Below, piece after piece: positions 7,784 to 16,310 of a stretch of 44,693 nt of DNA. The notes beneath the pieces are model-generated. The model ran no database searches. It saw only the letters and a program-made list of their open reading frames with translations, and was not told the origin of the DNA. Both the position numbers and the translations under genes were made by a program. The stretch covers positions 1 to 44,693 of the forward strand of contig DATKDU010000465.1 of the NCBI GenBank assembly GCA_035512595.1. The letters run 5' to 3'. Position 1 is the first letter of the stretch, and every line of letters begins with the position of its first letter. Source of the DNA: DATKDU01 sp035512595 (GTDB lineage: Bacteria; Planctomycetota; Planctomycetia; Pirellulales; Pirellulaceae).

Positions 7784-9136
7784 ATGGCCAAATCGACCGA
7801 CGTTCGCATTCTGGAAGTTGCCACCCAGCAGGAGCTGATCAAGTACCGCTCGCCAATCAAGTTCGGCGGCCGCGTCGTCGTCGATGCGATCATCTACAAC
7901 GTGCATCTCGACGTCGAAACGCGGGACGGCCGCCGCGGCCGCGGCATGGGCTCGATGCCGATGGGAAATGTGTGGGCCTGGCCGACGAGCCAGCTCACGA
8001 CGGAGCAGACACTTTCGGCGATGATCGAGTTCGCCGGCAAGTTGGAGAAGGCAGTGCGCGAGTACCAGGGCTGCGGCCACCCCTTGGACATCACGCACGA
8101 TTGGACGCCGATTTATCGCGCGATCGCGGCGGAAGTAGTCAACGACATGAAGCTGGCCGAGCCGATGCCCGTGCTGGCGCAGTTGGTTGCGGCCAGCCCG
8201 TTTGAGGCGGCAGTCCACGACGCCCAAGGAAAAACATTGGGCAAAAACTGCTATAACCTGCTGGGGCCGGAGTTCGTCGAGCACGACCTGGCCGAGTGGC
8301 TCACGCCCGAGTTCCAGGGGGAGTACCTGGACAAATACACGCTTCGCGAGCCGAAGCCTTTCATGCCGCTGTATCACCTGGTCGGCGCGCTCGATCCGCT
8401 GACCGACGACGACGTGCCGATGAAGCTCAACGACGGTTTACCGGAGACGCTGGGGGAGTGGATCGTCTTCGACGGGCTGACGCACCTGAAGATCAAGCTC
8501 AACGGGGACGATCTGAAATGGGACGTCGAGCGTGTCGTGGCAGTCAATCGAGTCGCGGAAGAGACGCAGGCGCGGATGGGGGTCGAGACGTGGCACTATT
8601 CGCTTGACTTCAACGAGAAGTGCCAGAACGTGGAGTACCTGCTGGAGTTCTTGAAGCTGGTGCAGGAGCGTGCGCCAACGGCACTCAAACGCGTGCAGTA
8701 CATCGAACAGCCGACGCACCGCGATCTGGCGGCGCACCCTGAGAACAAGATGCACAGAGCGGCGGCGATCAAGCCGGTGGTCATCGACGAGTCGCTGATC
8801 GATCTGGAATCGCTTCAGCTCGCCCGCGAGCAGGGGTACAGCGGCGTGGCGCTCAAGGCGTGCAAAGGCCACACCGAGGCGCTCCTCATGGGGGCCGCCG
8901 CACAGAAGTACGGCATGTTCCTCTGCGTGCAGGACCTGAGCTGCCCCGGCTATTCCTTTCTGCACTCCGCCAGCATTGCCGCCCGCATCCCCACGATTGC
9001 CGCCATCGAAGGCAACAGCCGGCAGTACTGCCCCGCCGGGAACAAGATCTGGGGGGAGATGTACCCGCCGATGTTCCACATCAGCGATGGAACGGTGGGG
9101 ACGGCAGTGCTGAATGGACCGGGGCTGGGGTTTTGA
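7784..9136 (+). CDS. Enolase-superfamily enzyme (mandelate racemase/muconate lactonizing family)
   Basis: 450 residues with an AAAGGA ribosome site. The layout is that of the enolase superfamily: an N-terminal capping domain and a barrel with KxK at 236-238 (HLKIKLNG), metal ligands near D275 (SLDFNE), E309 (YIEQP) and D335 (VIDES), and a lysine at 358 or 361 (VALKACKG). Family members abstract a proton next to a carboxylate, using two catalytic bases and one Mg2+. Candidate reactions are acid-sugar dehydration or racemisation. The sequence does not tell which, and the long N-terminal domain (about 200 residues) is not typical of the best-known sugar dehydratases. No transporter or sugar kinase sits beside it. 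Confidence 0.82.
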   Translation: MAKSTDVRILEVATQQELIKYRSPIKFGGRVVVDAIIYNVHLDVETRDGRRGRGMGSMPMGNVWAWPTSQLTTEQTLSAMIEFAGKLEKAVREYQGCGHPLDITHDWTPIYRAIAAEVVNDMKLAEPMPVLAQLVAASPFEAAVHDAQGKTLGKNCYNLLGPEFVEHDLAEWLTPEFQGEYLDKYTLREPKPFMPLYHLVGALDPLTDDDVPMKLNDGLPETLGEWIVFDGLTHLKIKLNGDDLKWDVERVVAVNRVAEETQARMGVETWHYSLDFNEKCQNVEYLLEFLKLVQERAPTALKRVQYIEQPTHRDLAAHPENKMHRAAAIKPVVIDESLIDLESLQLAREQGYSGVALKACKGHTEALLMGAAAQKYGMFLCVQDLSCPGYSFLHSASIAARIPTIAAIEGNSRQYCPAGNKIWGEMYPPMFHISDGTVGTAVLNGPGLGF

Positions 9137-9195
9137 TGACAAGCCCAGAGCTAAAGTTGAACTTGAAGTTCTTTCGTGATTGACGGGCGGCCCCC

Positions 9196-9465
9196 ATGAA
9201 GACTGTCTCAATGCTCGAATTCCGCAAGTATGCCGCCCAGGTTCTGCGTAGGGTTGCCAAGGGGGAGCAGTTCGTGCTGACTCGCAGCGGCAAGCCGGTG
9301 GCGCGCCTCGAGCCCCTTGGCGGGAAGCCGATTGCCGCCGACGATCCGATCTACTCCCTGGCGGAACTGGCAAGCGACAGCGCTGAGCCGCTGACGAATA
9401 CCGACGTCGATCGGTTCGTTTATTGGAAGCGACGACCGAGGAAGAATCGCAAAGCCGTGCGCTAG
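9196..9465 (+). CDS. Phd/YefM-type antitoxin, apparently without adjacent toxin
   Basis: 89 residues. The N-terminal half matches the Phd/YefM DNA-binding fold: MKTVSMLEFRKYAAQVLRRV, then GEQFVLTRSGKPVARLEPL. The C-terminal half, where such antitoxins clasp their toxin, contains DDPIYSLAELA, common in antitoxins paired with VapC-type PIN toxins, and ends in a basic tail (KRRPRKNRKAVR). No PIN, Doc or RelE gene follows. The next gene is convergent and its stop shares the palindromic CTAG with this one. It is either an orphan antitoxin or a transcription repressor. It starts 59 bp after the enolase-like gene and may be read with it. Confidence 0.8.
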   Translation: MKTVSMLEFRKYAAQVLRRVAKGEQFVLTRSGKPVARLEPLGGKPIAADDPIYSLAELASDSAEPLTNTDVDRFVYWKRRPRKNRKAVR

Positions 9466-10040
9466 TCAAACAACTCCGCCACCGCCATCTTGAACCCCGG
9501 CAAGTGCGGTTCGGCCGTCAGCTCTTGCTCCCGATTGAACATCACCGGCTCGGCCCCCCGGCGGCAAACGGTTACGGTCTCAAAGTCTGGATCGACAATC
9601 CAGACCAGCGGAACGCCGGCATCGAGATACTCAAACACCTTCTCCGTGACGTCCGCGTGTTGATCGGAGGGGGAGAGGATTTCGGCCGCGAGAATTGGCG
9701 TGCCATTAACCAGCTTCGAGCCCTTCGGCGTAGCGGCACGCAACTCGGGCGAAATATAGGCCACATCGATCCCCACGGTGGTCTCGCTGCCGGGGCGCAG
9801 GCGGAACGTGGCGTCCCCCGTGAGAACCTTGCCACGCGGTTTCGGCTGAGTCCGGAGCCAATTTCCGAGAATCAGAGTCAAGATCGACATCACGCCGCTG
9901 TGGTCTGGATTTCGCCGGTTCACGTCCACCTCCGTATTCTCATGCAGCTCTCCGCGAATCAGCCAGCGCTCGACGCCGTCGTCGGGCATGGCGAGCAATT
10001 CTTCGGTGGTCATTTTTCTCGGTGGCGCTTCGGTGGACAT
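9462..10040 (-). CDS. Uma2 family endonuclease-like protein
   Basis: 192 residues of the Uma2 (DUF820) family, a PD-(D/E)xK nuclease fold strongly expanded in cyanobacteria and planctomycetes. Visible active-site positions are D92 (VGIDVAYISPEL) and E120 (ILAAEILSPSDQ), followed by the usual KVFEYLDAGVPLVWIVDP stretch. Its cellular role is unknown; nuclease activity is inferred from the fold. It lies 27 bp downstream of a second, divergent Uma2 gene and is probably co-transcribed. Its stop codon overlaps that of the convergent Phd antitoxin in CTAG. Confidence 0.88.
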   Translation of the reverse strand: MSTEAPPRKMTTEELLAMPDDGVERWLIRGELHENTEVDVNRRNPDHSGVMSILTLILGNWLRTQPKPRGKVLTGDATFRLRPGSETTVGIDVAYISPELRAATPKGSKLVNGTPILAAEILSPSDQHADVTEKVFEYLDAGVPLVWIVDPDFETVTVCRRGAEPVMFNREQELTAEPHLPGFKMAVAELFD

Positions 10041-10067
10041 GTCCGTGACTCCTTATCAGACTCCAAA

Positions 10068-10778
10068 TCACTTTCCCTGGAGCTTCGCCACGAATGCCGC
10101 GTGCTCGGGCGACTTGATGCCGCGGTCGAGGACGGCCAGCACTTGCGACAGCTTTCCTTCCAAGAGCGCGGCGGCATCGAGCCACAGACCGGGAAAGACG
10201 GTGCTCTTGAGAATGCCTTCTGGGTCGGGGGCTTGCTTGTGAAATTCGCCGTCGCGAAAGACGAACCAGTCGAATTGGCGGTCGAGAACACGCCAGACGA
10301 GATACTCCTTGACCCCATTGCGGAGATAGACTTGCATTTTCGTGTTCAGGTCGAAGCTCACCGAACTGGACGCGATCTCCGCAACCAACTCGGGCGCTTT
10401 TTCCACGTAGTCATCGTCGCTGATCGTCGCTTGCCCGCCAAAACCCGGTTCGATGAGCAACAAAGCGTCCGGCTGCGGCATGTTGTCGAGGTCGAGCCGA
10501 ACCGAGGCATTGTCGGCAACGAACATATGCGGCGTGGAAGCCTCATAGCAGCCAAGCCAGGTTAACAGGTGAGATTGGGGCCTCCCGTGATTTCTTGCTC
10601 GCACTGCTGCCGGCATATAGACGACTCCTTCGATCAACTCTGCCTTTTTCAGATCCGGCATCGCCGCATAGCGGCGCTCGAACTCCGCCCGGCTCAGTCG
10701 ATCCCCTGGTTCCAGCGGCGGGACCGGACGACTGCCGAAATTGGAATGGCCGGGCGGAAAAGTCGTTGATCGAGTCAT
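10068..10778 (-). CDS. Uma2 family endonuclease-like protein
   Basis: 236 residues; second Uma2 paralog. Landmarks are AELIEGVVYM (E49), the DNASVRLDLDNMPQPDALL strand with D104, LVAEIASSSVSFDL with E134 and the closing YLRNGVKEYLVWRVLD. It has an N-terminal extension of about 25 residues and a C-terminal tail of about 40 absent from its neighbour, and identity between the two is low. They are therefore old paralogs rather than a recent tandem copy. Function unknown beyond the predicted nuclease fold. Confidence 0.88.
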   Translation of the reverse strand: MTRSTTFPPGHSNFGSRPVPPLEPGDRLSRAEFERRYAAMPDLKKAELIEGVVYMPAAVRARNHGRPQSHLLTWLGCYEASTPHMFVADNASVRLDLDNMPQPDALLLIEPGFGGQATISDDDYVEKAPELVAEIASSSVSFDLNTKMQVYLRNGVKEYLVWRVLDRQFDWFVFRDGEFHKQAPDPEGILKSTVFPGLWLDAAALLEGKLSQVLAVLDRGIKSPEHAAFVAKLQGK

Positions 10779-10830
10779 TGTCTGAAATTATAGCACCGCC
10801 GCGTCTGACACGCATTTTCTGGTGCGTTTG

Positions 10831-12237
10831 TCACGACGCACTGCGCTCCGGCGCCGGCGATGAATTTTCGGGCAATGGAGCGGCCGCCCCATTGCCGCTC
10901 TCCGCCGGCTTCTTTTCGAACGGATTGCCGAGCGGGTCGAGCAGGGCTTCGGTGACGCGGCGGCGGCGGACCTTGCGGACCTGGGCCCAGATGCCATCCA
11001 CGACGAGCATATCGCCGCCTTTGACGGGGTCTTCGCGCCCCTGGTTCAGCCAGTCGTTGAGCGTCGTGGTCGGCGGCAGGCCGCTTCCCAGATCATCCCG
11101 CTTCAGCGAGTTCCGCAACTGGTTCAGCGTCACGCCGCCGCCGACGACGAGCTGCTGTCCCGCCGGGCTGATGTGCTTGGGCAAGCGGTCAAACTCGTCT
11201 TGAATATCGCCGACCAGCTCCTCAAAAATGTCTTCCTGCGTGATCAACCCCAGCACGCGCCCCTTCTCCCCGCGAACCAGCGCCAGGTGTTGATGCTCGG
11301 CAATCATCCGCTGCAGCGCCTCACTGAGCGGAATGTCCACCGGCAGGCTGATCAGCGGGCGAACGATCTCCCGGATCACCGGATTGCCGGGGTGGGTCTT
11401 GGCCAAGAGCACCATGTCTTTGAACGTCACGTAGCCGATGATCGCCTGCGGATCGGCGCGCCGCGCCGTCACCGGAAACCGCGTGTGCAAGTCCATGTGG
11501 GCGATGACGAGATTTTCCGACAGCGGCGCGTCGGCAATCACCATCACGATGTCCTCCTCGGGCATCATGATGTCGCCGACGGTCATGCTCGACAGGCGGC
11601 TGGCCTGAAGGATGATCCGCTCTTCCTGCATGCCGATCACCTGGCTGGCGCGGAGCACGTTGACCTGCGCCCGCAGCTCGTGCAGCCCCGTTTGATGATC
11701 GTCCGCCCGCTGGGAGGGGAAGGTGGTCTCCACCAGCTTGACGAACGCCTTCGTCACCCATTCCAGGACCCACACCGCCGGGTAGACCACCAGCGTAAAG
11801 ATCCACATCGCCGGGCTGAGCAGCGTGCAAAAGAACTCCGCGTTCTTGATCGCCAGCACCTTAGGGATCAGCTCGCCCGCGATGATCGTGATGGCCGCCA
11901 ACGGAATGACGATCATCGCCAGCGCCAGGAAGTCGGACAGGGCCCCGCTGCGAATGCCGAGGGCTGTTTGCAGCCAAGGGCCCAGATTCTCCTCGGCGCT
12001 GGCGCCGCCGGCAGCGGCGGCAATCGCCCCCACCAGCGTGATGCCGAGCTGGACGACGGCCAGGCTCCCTTCCATGCGGTTTTTCATCCGCAAGGCGGTT
12101 ACCGCGCCGCGCCGCTTTTGCTCGACCAGGTGCTTCAGCTTGTCGATTCGCACCGACGCCAATGCCAGCTCATACGCGGCAAACAGCGCGTTGAGCACCA
12201 GCATGCCAACGATGACCAACAGCGTGGTAAGGCTCAT
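10831..12237 (-). CDS. CNNM/HlyC-CorC type membrane protein with CBS pair
   Basis: 468 residues. The N-terminal DUF21 membrane domain (1-190) has three or four spans, including MSLTTLLVIVGMLVLNALFA and the conserved GELIPKVLAIKNAE. A CBS pair follows at about 210-330 (SMTVGDIMMPEEDIVMV ... HQHLALVRGEKGRVLGLITQ), then a CorC/HlyC C-terminal domain (GVTLNQLRNSL ... DDLGSGLPPTTTLNDWL). The C-terminal tail is rich in Pro, Ala and Ser. Relatives include CorB/CorC-type magnesium transporters or efflux regulators; the old name hemolysin is misleading. The ion is inferred as Mg2+ but not shown. Confidence 0.9.
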   Translation of the reverse strand: MSLTTLLVIVGMLVLNALFAAYELALASVRIDKLKHLVEQKRRGAVTALRMKNRMEGSLAVVQLGITLVGAIAAAAGGASAEENLGPWLQTALGIRSGALSDFLALAMIVIPLAAITIIAGELIPKVLAIKNAEFFCTLLSPAMWIFTLVVYPAVWVLEWVTKAFVKLVETTFPSQRADDHQTGLHELRAQVNVLRASQVIGMQEERIILQASRLSSMTVGDIMMPEEDIVMVIADAPLSENLVIAHMDLHTRFPVTARRADPQAIIGYVTFKDMVLLAKTHPGNPVIREIVRPLISLPVDIPLSEALQRMIAEHQHLALVRGEKGRVLGLITQEDIFEELVGDIQDEFDRLPKHISPAGQQLVVGGGVTLNQLRNSLKRDDLGSGLPPTTTLNDWLNQGREDPVKGGDMLVVDGIWAQVRKVRRRRVTEALLDPLGNPFEKKPAESGNGAAAPLPENSSPAPERSAS

Positions 12238-12329
12238 AGGTTTTGCCCAAGTCGGGGCTTATGCACCTTATCGCATAGGCCCATTTCCGCCAAGGCACGC
12301 AACTGGCACGCCGAGTCGCAGAGCAAGTC

Positions 12330-12764
12330 TCAGGAATTGGCCGCCAGCGCGCTGAGCCACGCCGACAAATAGACCAGCACGAGCGCGATCCAGGCCAACC
12401 ACCCGGCTCGCGACTGGGGGGGATAAAGCTCGACAAGGATCAGTCCGCCGAGGGTCACCACCCCCATGATCAGGGCGAAAACCTCCGCCGCGATCCACTT
12501 CCCACCTGCCAGCCCGACCGAAATGGCGGTGGTGACGACGAGCAGGTCGAGGACCGAAAACCGAAATCGCGACGATGCGTCGGGCGCCGGCTGCGGCGAC
12601 GGAAGCTCCAGCGGAAAGGTCGGTCCGGCGAGCTCGTGGCGGGACGGACAGTCCACCGGCTTGAGCTGAAAGTCTTCCGGCGAGTCGTCGATGACGCGCG
12701 CGACGACCGGCGGCGGCTCCGATTCGGCCGGGGGAGGGCGATAAGGAACGAGCGGCCTTGTCAA
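12330..12764 (-). CDS. Small membrane protein with proline-rich N-terminus
   Basis: 144 residues starting at a TTG at 12764, supported by GAGGAG eight bases upstream. No family recognised. The first 65 residues are polar and proline-rich. After them comes RFRFSVLDLLVVTTAISVGL, an amphipathic and hydrophobic segment I also see in other planctomycete membrane proteins in this window, then two further spans (VFALIMGVVTLGGLILVEL and GWLAWIALVLVYLSAWL). It probably has three spans with a cytoplasmic N-terminus. An extended -10 promoter lies 70 bp upstream. Confidence 0.7.
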   Translation of the reverse strand: MTRPLVPYRPPPAESEPPPVVARVIDDSPEDFQLKPVDCPSRHELAGPTFPLELPSPQPAPDASSRFRFSVLDLLVVTTAISVGLAGGKWIAAEVFALIMGVVTLGGLILVELYPPQSRAGWLAWIALVLVYLSAWLSALAANS

Positions 12765-12833
12765 TTGCGGCTCTCCTCGGTAGCCGACTGATCGTGCGAC
12801 ATGCCGTCAGCGACAGGCAAACGACATTGGGTC

Positions 12834-12842
12834 ATTATACCA
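12834..12842 (-). promoter_or_regulatory. Candidate extended -10 promoter
   Basis: On the minus strand TGG followed by a perfect TATAAT (12834-12839). No convincing -35 is seen, as is common with extended -10 promoters. It is oriented to drive the membrane protein gene starting at 12764, with a leader of about 65 nt. Confidence 0.5.
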
Positions 12843-12878
12843 AGGCCAACAATTCGCCACGACTGACTTTCTCCGTAG

Positions 12879-12898
12879 CTGAATTCGCCAGAATTCAG
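12879..12898. repeat. Palindrome CTGAATTC / GAATTCAG with 4-nt loop
   Basis: Perfect 8-bp stem around GCCA, between the small membrane protein gene and the usp stop. It looks like a member of a dispersed planctomycete palindrome family, together with the hairpin at 12926-12947. Confidence 0.65.
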
Positions 12899-12925
12899 GG
12901 GAGCAAGCTGCTCGTCACCGTCGCG

Positions 12926-12947
12926 GCGGAAGTCGGGCGACTTCCGC
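12926..12947 (-). terminator. Hairpin GCGGAAGTCG / CGACTTCCGC after usp
   Basis: Perfect 10-bp inverted repeat separated by two G bases, directly abutting the TAG stop of the universal stress protein gene. It lacks a T-run. It may stop transcription or protect the 3' end of the usp message; it may also be a dispersed repeat. Confidence 0.5.
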
Positions 12948-13423
12948 TACATAAACCGCGGCGGAGGGACGGGCAGCACCAGCGGCTCCTTCAGCGGCGG
13001 CTCGTCGGCCGGCCGGTTGCGGACGGTGAGCACGGGGCTGCGGGCATGCTGCACGACGTATTCCGCGACGCTTCCCATCAGCAGGTGCATCAGGCCGGTG
13101 CGGCCGTGCGTCCCCATCACGATCAGGTCGCAGTTCCGCGACTGGCCGATCCAGCAGATCACTTCCCCCGGCGGGCCGGCGTGCAGCACGTGCTCGACCT
13201 TCTGATTGGGAAATGATGATTTGATCCCTTCCAGCTTGGGCTTGAGCGCCGGATCGAGGGGCCGCTCCTGCGCGGCGACCGTGAGCTGCTCGGGGTACTC
13301 AAACGCGTGGAGCAGCACCAGTTCCGCTCCCAGCCGATGCGCCAGCCCGTCGGCAGCCGCAAACGCCTTGTCGCTCGTCTCGGAAAAATCGACCGGGCAC
13401 AGAATCCGCTGGATGTCGTTCAT
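12947..13423 (-). CDS. Universal stress protein (UspA family)
   Basis: 158 residues from the ATG at 13423, which has GGGAGAAG upstream; an earlier in-frame ATG would add 44 residues outside the family. The single Usp domain begins IQRILCPVDFSETSDKAFAA. It carries the nucleotide-binding signature GTHGRTGLMHLLMGSVAEYV (G-2x-G-9x-G-S type), typical of ATP-binding members, and ends with SPVLTVR. A proline-rich tail of about 20 residues follows. It is divergent from the P-type ATPase gene with 155 bp between the starts; Usp genes often sit beside ion pumps of this kind. Confidence 0.92.
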   Translation of the reverse strand: MNDIQRILCPVDFSETSDKAFAAADGLAHRLGAELVLLHAFEYPEQLTVAAQERPLDPALKPKLEGIKSSFPNQKVEHVLHAGPPGEVICWIGQSRNCDLIVMGTHGRTGLMHLLMGSVAEYVVQHARSPVLTVRNRPADEPPLKEPLVLPVPPPRFM

Positions 13424-13578
13424 TTGCTTCTCCCGCCGCTGTGGATGGTACGCGCTGTGCAGACCAAAGTTCGCACAACGCATTTTAGCGGTCGGCAAGC
13501 TGGCTGTGCAAACGCCCGCGACCGTTGCCGCTCCTCGGTTACCTGGGACAAGCACCGCTTCAAGGCTACATTGACGAA

Positions 13579-16260
13579 ATGAACAACACTGCCTTTCACG
13601 CCCTCCCGGTCGCTGAAGTCTTCGCCAAGCTGGACTCGCAAGCGCATGGATTGTCGAGCGACGAAGCGGCCCGCCGCCTCAGCGAGCATGGTCCCAACGA
13701 GTTGACCGCCTCGGCCGGCGTGTCGCCGTGGGTGTTGCTCTTGCACCAGTTTCAGAACGTCTTGATTTTGATCCTGCTGCTGGCCACCGCGCTCTCCGCT
13801 TTTCTGGGCCACGGCGTGGAAGCGATTGCGATTACCGTGATTGTCTTGTTCGCAGTCGTGCTCGGCTTCGTCCAGGAATATCGCGCCGAGCGGGCGATCG
13901 ACGCCCTGCGGCAAATGGCCGCGCCGCACGCCACCGTCGTTCGGGGAGAGCACGAGCAGCGCATCCTGGCCCGCGATCTGGTCCCCGGCGACGTGATCGT
14001 GCTCCATGCGGGGGACCAGGTGCCGGCCGACGCCAGAGTCTTCGAATCGATGAACCTGCGGCTGGAAGAGGCCGCCTTGACTGGCGAATCCCAGCCGATC
14101 GACAAGCAAGTGGAGCCACTGGATGAAGAGGACCTCGGCATCGGCGACCGCACGAACATGGTCCATGCCGGGACTGCCGCTGCTTATGGCCGGGGCCGCG
14201 CCGTCGTCGTCGCCACCGGCATGCATACCGAGTTCGGCAAAATCGCCGGCATGCTCCAGACGGTGACCACCGGCAAGACGCCGCTGCAAAAGAACCTCGA
14301 CAAGGTCGGCCGCGTTTTGGCGATTGCCTCCCTGATCATCGTCGCGGTCGTGATGGCGCTGGGTCTCTTTCGCGGGCAGGATTTCGTCGAGGTCCTTATC
14401 TTCGGCATTGCCCTGGCGGTGGCGGTCGTCCCCGAGGCGCTGCCGGCGGTCGTGACCGTGTCGCTGGCGATTGGCGTCAAGCGGATGGTCAAGCGGAACG
14501 CCCTCGTGCGGCGACTGCCGGCGGTGGAGACGCTCGGCAGCACGTCGGTCATCTGTAGCGACAAGACGGGGACGCTGACGAAGGACGAGATGACGGTCCG
14601 CCGCGTGCAGGCGGCCGACGGCGCACTGGACGTTTCCGGCGCGGGGTATGCGGCCGACGGGGAGTTTTTACGCGACGGGTCAGCGGCCAAACCGTCGGAG
14701 CTCGTGCTGGAGTTGCTTCGCGGGGCGGCGCTGTGCAACGACGCCCTGTTGGAGCAGGACGGCGACGGAAAGGCGGCCGTGAAGGGGGACCCCACCGAGG
14801 CGGCACTGGTCGTCGTCGCCGCCAAAGCCGGCCTGGCCAAGAACGAGCTCGAGCGGCAATTCCCCCGCATCGATGAGATTCCGTTCGACTCCGACACCAA
14901 GCGGATGACGACGCTGCACCGCGGGCCGGAGGGAACCATCGCCTACTCCAAAGGGGCCCCCGAGGTGATCCTCGACTTGTGCTCGCGCATGGCCACTGCT
15001 GGCGGGGATGAGGCGCTCGATCGGGCCGGCAAGGAGCGGATGGTCGAAGCGTCGCGAGCCATGGCGGCGCAGGCCCTGCGCGTGCTGGCGGTGGGGGTCA
15101 AGAAGCAGGCGGAGCGTTCCACGGCCGACCAGGAGATGACGCTGCTCGGGCTGGCGGGAATGATCGACCCGCCGCGACCCGAAGCGAAGGAGGCCGTACA
15201 CACCTGCCAGCAGGCCGGCATCAAGGTGATCATGATCACCGGCGATCACCCGCTCACCGCCCGGGCCGTGGCGCAGGAGCTGGGAATTCTGACGCATGAC
15301 CGTATGCTTTCGGGCAAGGAGATCTCCGCGCTGTCCGAGGAGGCCCTGGCGGAGCAGGTCGCTGCGATCGACGTCTTTGCCCGCGTCTCGCCGGCCCACA
15401 AGCTGCTGGTGGTGACGGCGCTCCAGTCGCACGGCTTCATCGTGGCCATGACCGGCGACGGCGTCAACGACGCACCGGCACTCAAGAAAGCGGATATCGG
15501 CATCGCCATGGGGATCAGCGGGACCGACGTTTCCAAGGAAGCCGCGGCCATGGTGATCACCGACGACAACTTCGCCTCGATCGTGGCCGCCGTCGAGGAA
15601 GGGCGGGTCATCTTCGGCAACATCAAGAAGTACCTGATGTACCTGCTGTCTTCCAACATCGGGGAGATTGGCCTCGTCGTCGGGGCCAGCGTGGCGGGGC
15701 TGCCGCTGCCCCTGTCGGCGGTGCAGATCCTGTACGTGAATCTCGCCACCGACGGCTTGCCGGCCCTGGCGCTGGCGGTCGATCCGCCGGACGACGACGT
15801 GATGCAGCGGCCGCCGCGGAGCCCGCGGCGGAGCATCTTCACGGCTCCGGTGATCGGCCTGATGCTTATCGGCGGGGCGTGGTCGGCGCTGGTCAACGTG
15901 CTCGTGTTCCTGTGGGCTTTGTATTTCCATCGGGGCGAGGATCGCTTGGAATTCGCGCAGACGATAACCTTCACCTCGCTGGTGCTGATCCAGTTCTTCA
16001 AGGCTTACAACTTCCGCAGCGACCGGAACACGATTTTCCACAAGCCGTTTGGCAACCGCTGGCTCAACCTGGCGATCGGCTGGGAAATCCTGCTCCTGGT
16101 GGTCGTCATTTATTGGCCGCTGCTGCAGGAGCCGTTTGGCACACGGAACCTTTCCTGGACCGATTGGGGGGTGGTCGTGGGGGCCTCCTGCACGATCGTG
16201 CCGGTGCTGGAACTGGGCAAGTGGCTGGCGCGCCACGGGTGGCTGGGGAAATTGGATTAG
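13579..16260 (+). CDS. Ca2+-type (P2A) cation-transporting P-type ATPase
   Basis: 893 residues from the ATG at 13579; a start at 13525 is possible but would add 18 atypical residues. All P-type motifs are intact: TGES at 168-171, PEALP at 285-289, phosphorylated D328 in SDKTGTLT, and TGDGVNDAP in the hinge. Cation-site residues fit SERCA-like pumps: E in VVPEALPAV (E309 equivalent), N and E in SSNIGEIG (N768, E771), N and D in YVNLATDGLP (N796, D800). This points to Ca2+ (or Mn2+) export with two sites largely conserved. The N-terminal cation ATPase domain (FHALPVAEVFAKL) and C-terminal domain are both present. No accessory subunit is seen. Confidence 0.93.
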   Translation: MNNTAFHALPVAEVFAKLDSQAHGLSSDEAARRLSEHGPNELTASAGVSPWVLLLHQFQNVLILILLLATALSAFLGHGVEAIAITVIVLFAVVLGFVQEYRAERAIDALRQMAAPHATVVRGEHEQRILARDLVPGDVIVLHAGDQVPADARVFESMNLRLEEAALTGESQPIDKQVEPLDEEDLGIGDRTNMVHAGTAAAYGRGRAVVVATGMHTEFGKIAGMLQTVTTGKTPLQKNLDKVGRVLAIASLIIVAVVMALGLFRGQDFVEVLIFGIALAVAVVPEALPAVVTVSLAIGVKRMVKRNALVRRLPAVETLGSTSVICSDKTGTLTKDEMTVRRVQAADGALDVSGAGYAADGEFLRDGSAAKPSELVLELLRGAALCNDALLEQDGDGKAAVKGDPTEAALVVVAAKAGLAKNELERQFPRIDEIPFDSDTKRMTTLHRGPEGTIAYSKGAPEVILDLCSRMATAGGDEALDRAGKERMVEASRAMAAQALRVLAVGVKKQAERSTADQEMTLLGLAGMIDPPRPEAKEAVHTCQQAGIKVIMITGDHPLTARAVAQELGILTHDRMLSGKEISALSEEALAEQVAAIDVFARVSPAHKLLVVTALQSHGFIVAMTGDGVNDAPALKKADIGIAMGISGTDVSKEAAAMVITDDNFASIVAAVEEGRVIFGNIKKYLMYLLSSNIGEIGLVVGASVAGLPLPLSAVQILYVNLATDGLPALALAVDPPDDDVMQRPPRSPRRSIFTAPVIGLMLIGGAWSALVNVLVFLWALYFHRGEDRLEFAQTITFTSLVLIQFFKAYNFRSDRNTIFHKPFGNRWLNLAIGWEILLLVVVIYWPLLQEPFGTRNLSWTDWGVVVGASCTIVPVLELGKWLARHGWLGKLD

Positions 16261-16310
16261 GCGGCGGTTCGACTAGAATCTCAATCGGGGTTGAAACCCA
16301 GTGTTTACCG

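Noticed and set aside
10831..12237. Hemolysin
   Set aside because: The name comes from old HlyC/TlyC annotation; DUF21-CBS-CorC layout indicates a transport-related membrane protein.
14680..16236. Open frame of 518 codons antisense to the P-type ATPase
   Set aside because: The ATPase has every family motif; the antisense frame has none.
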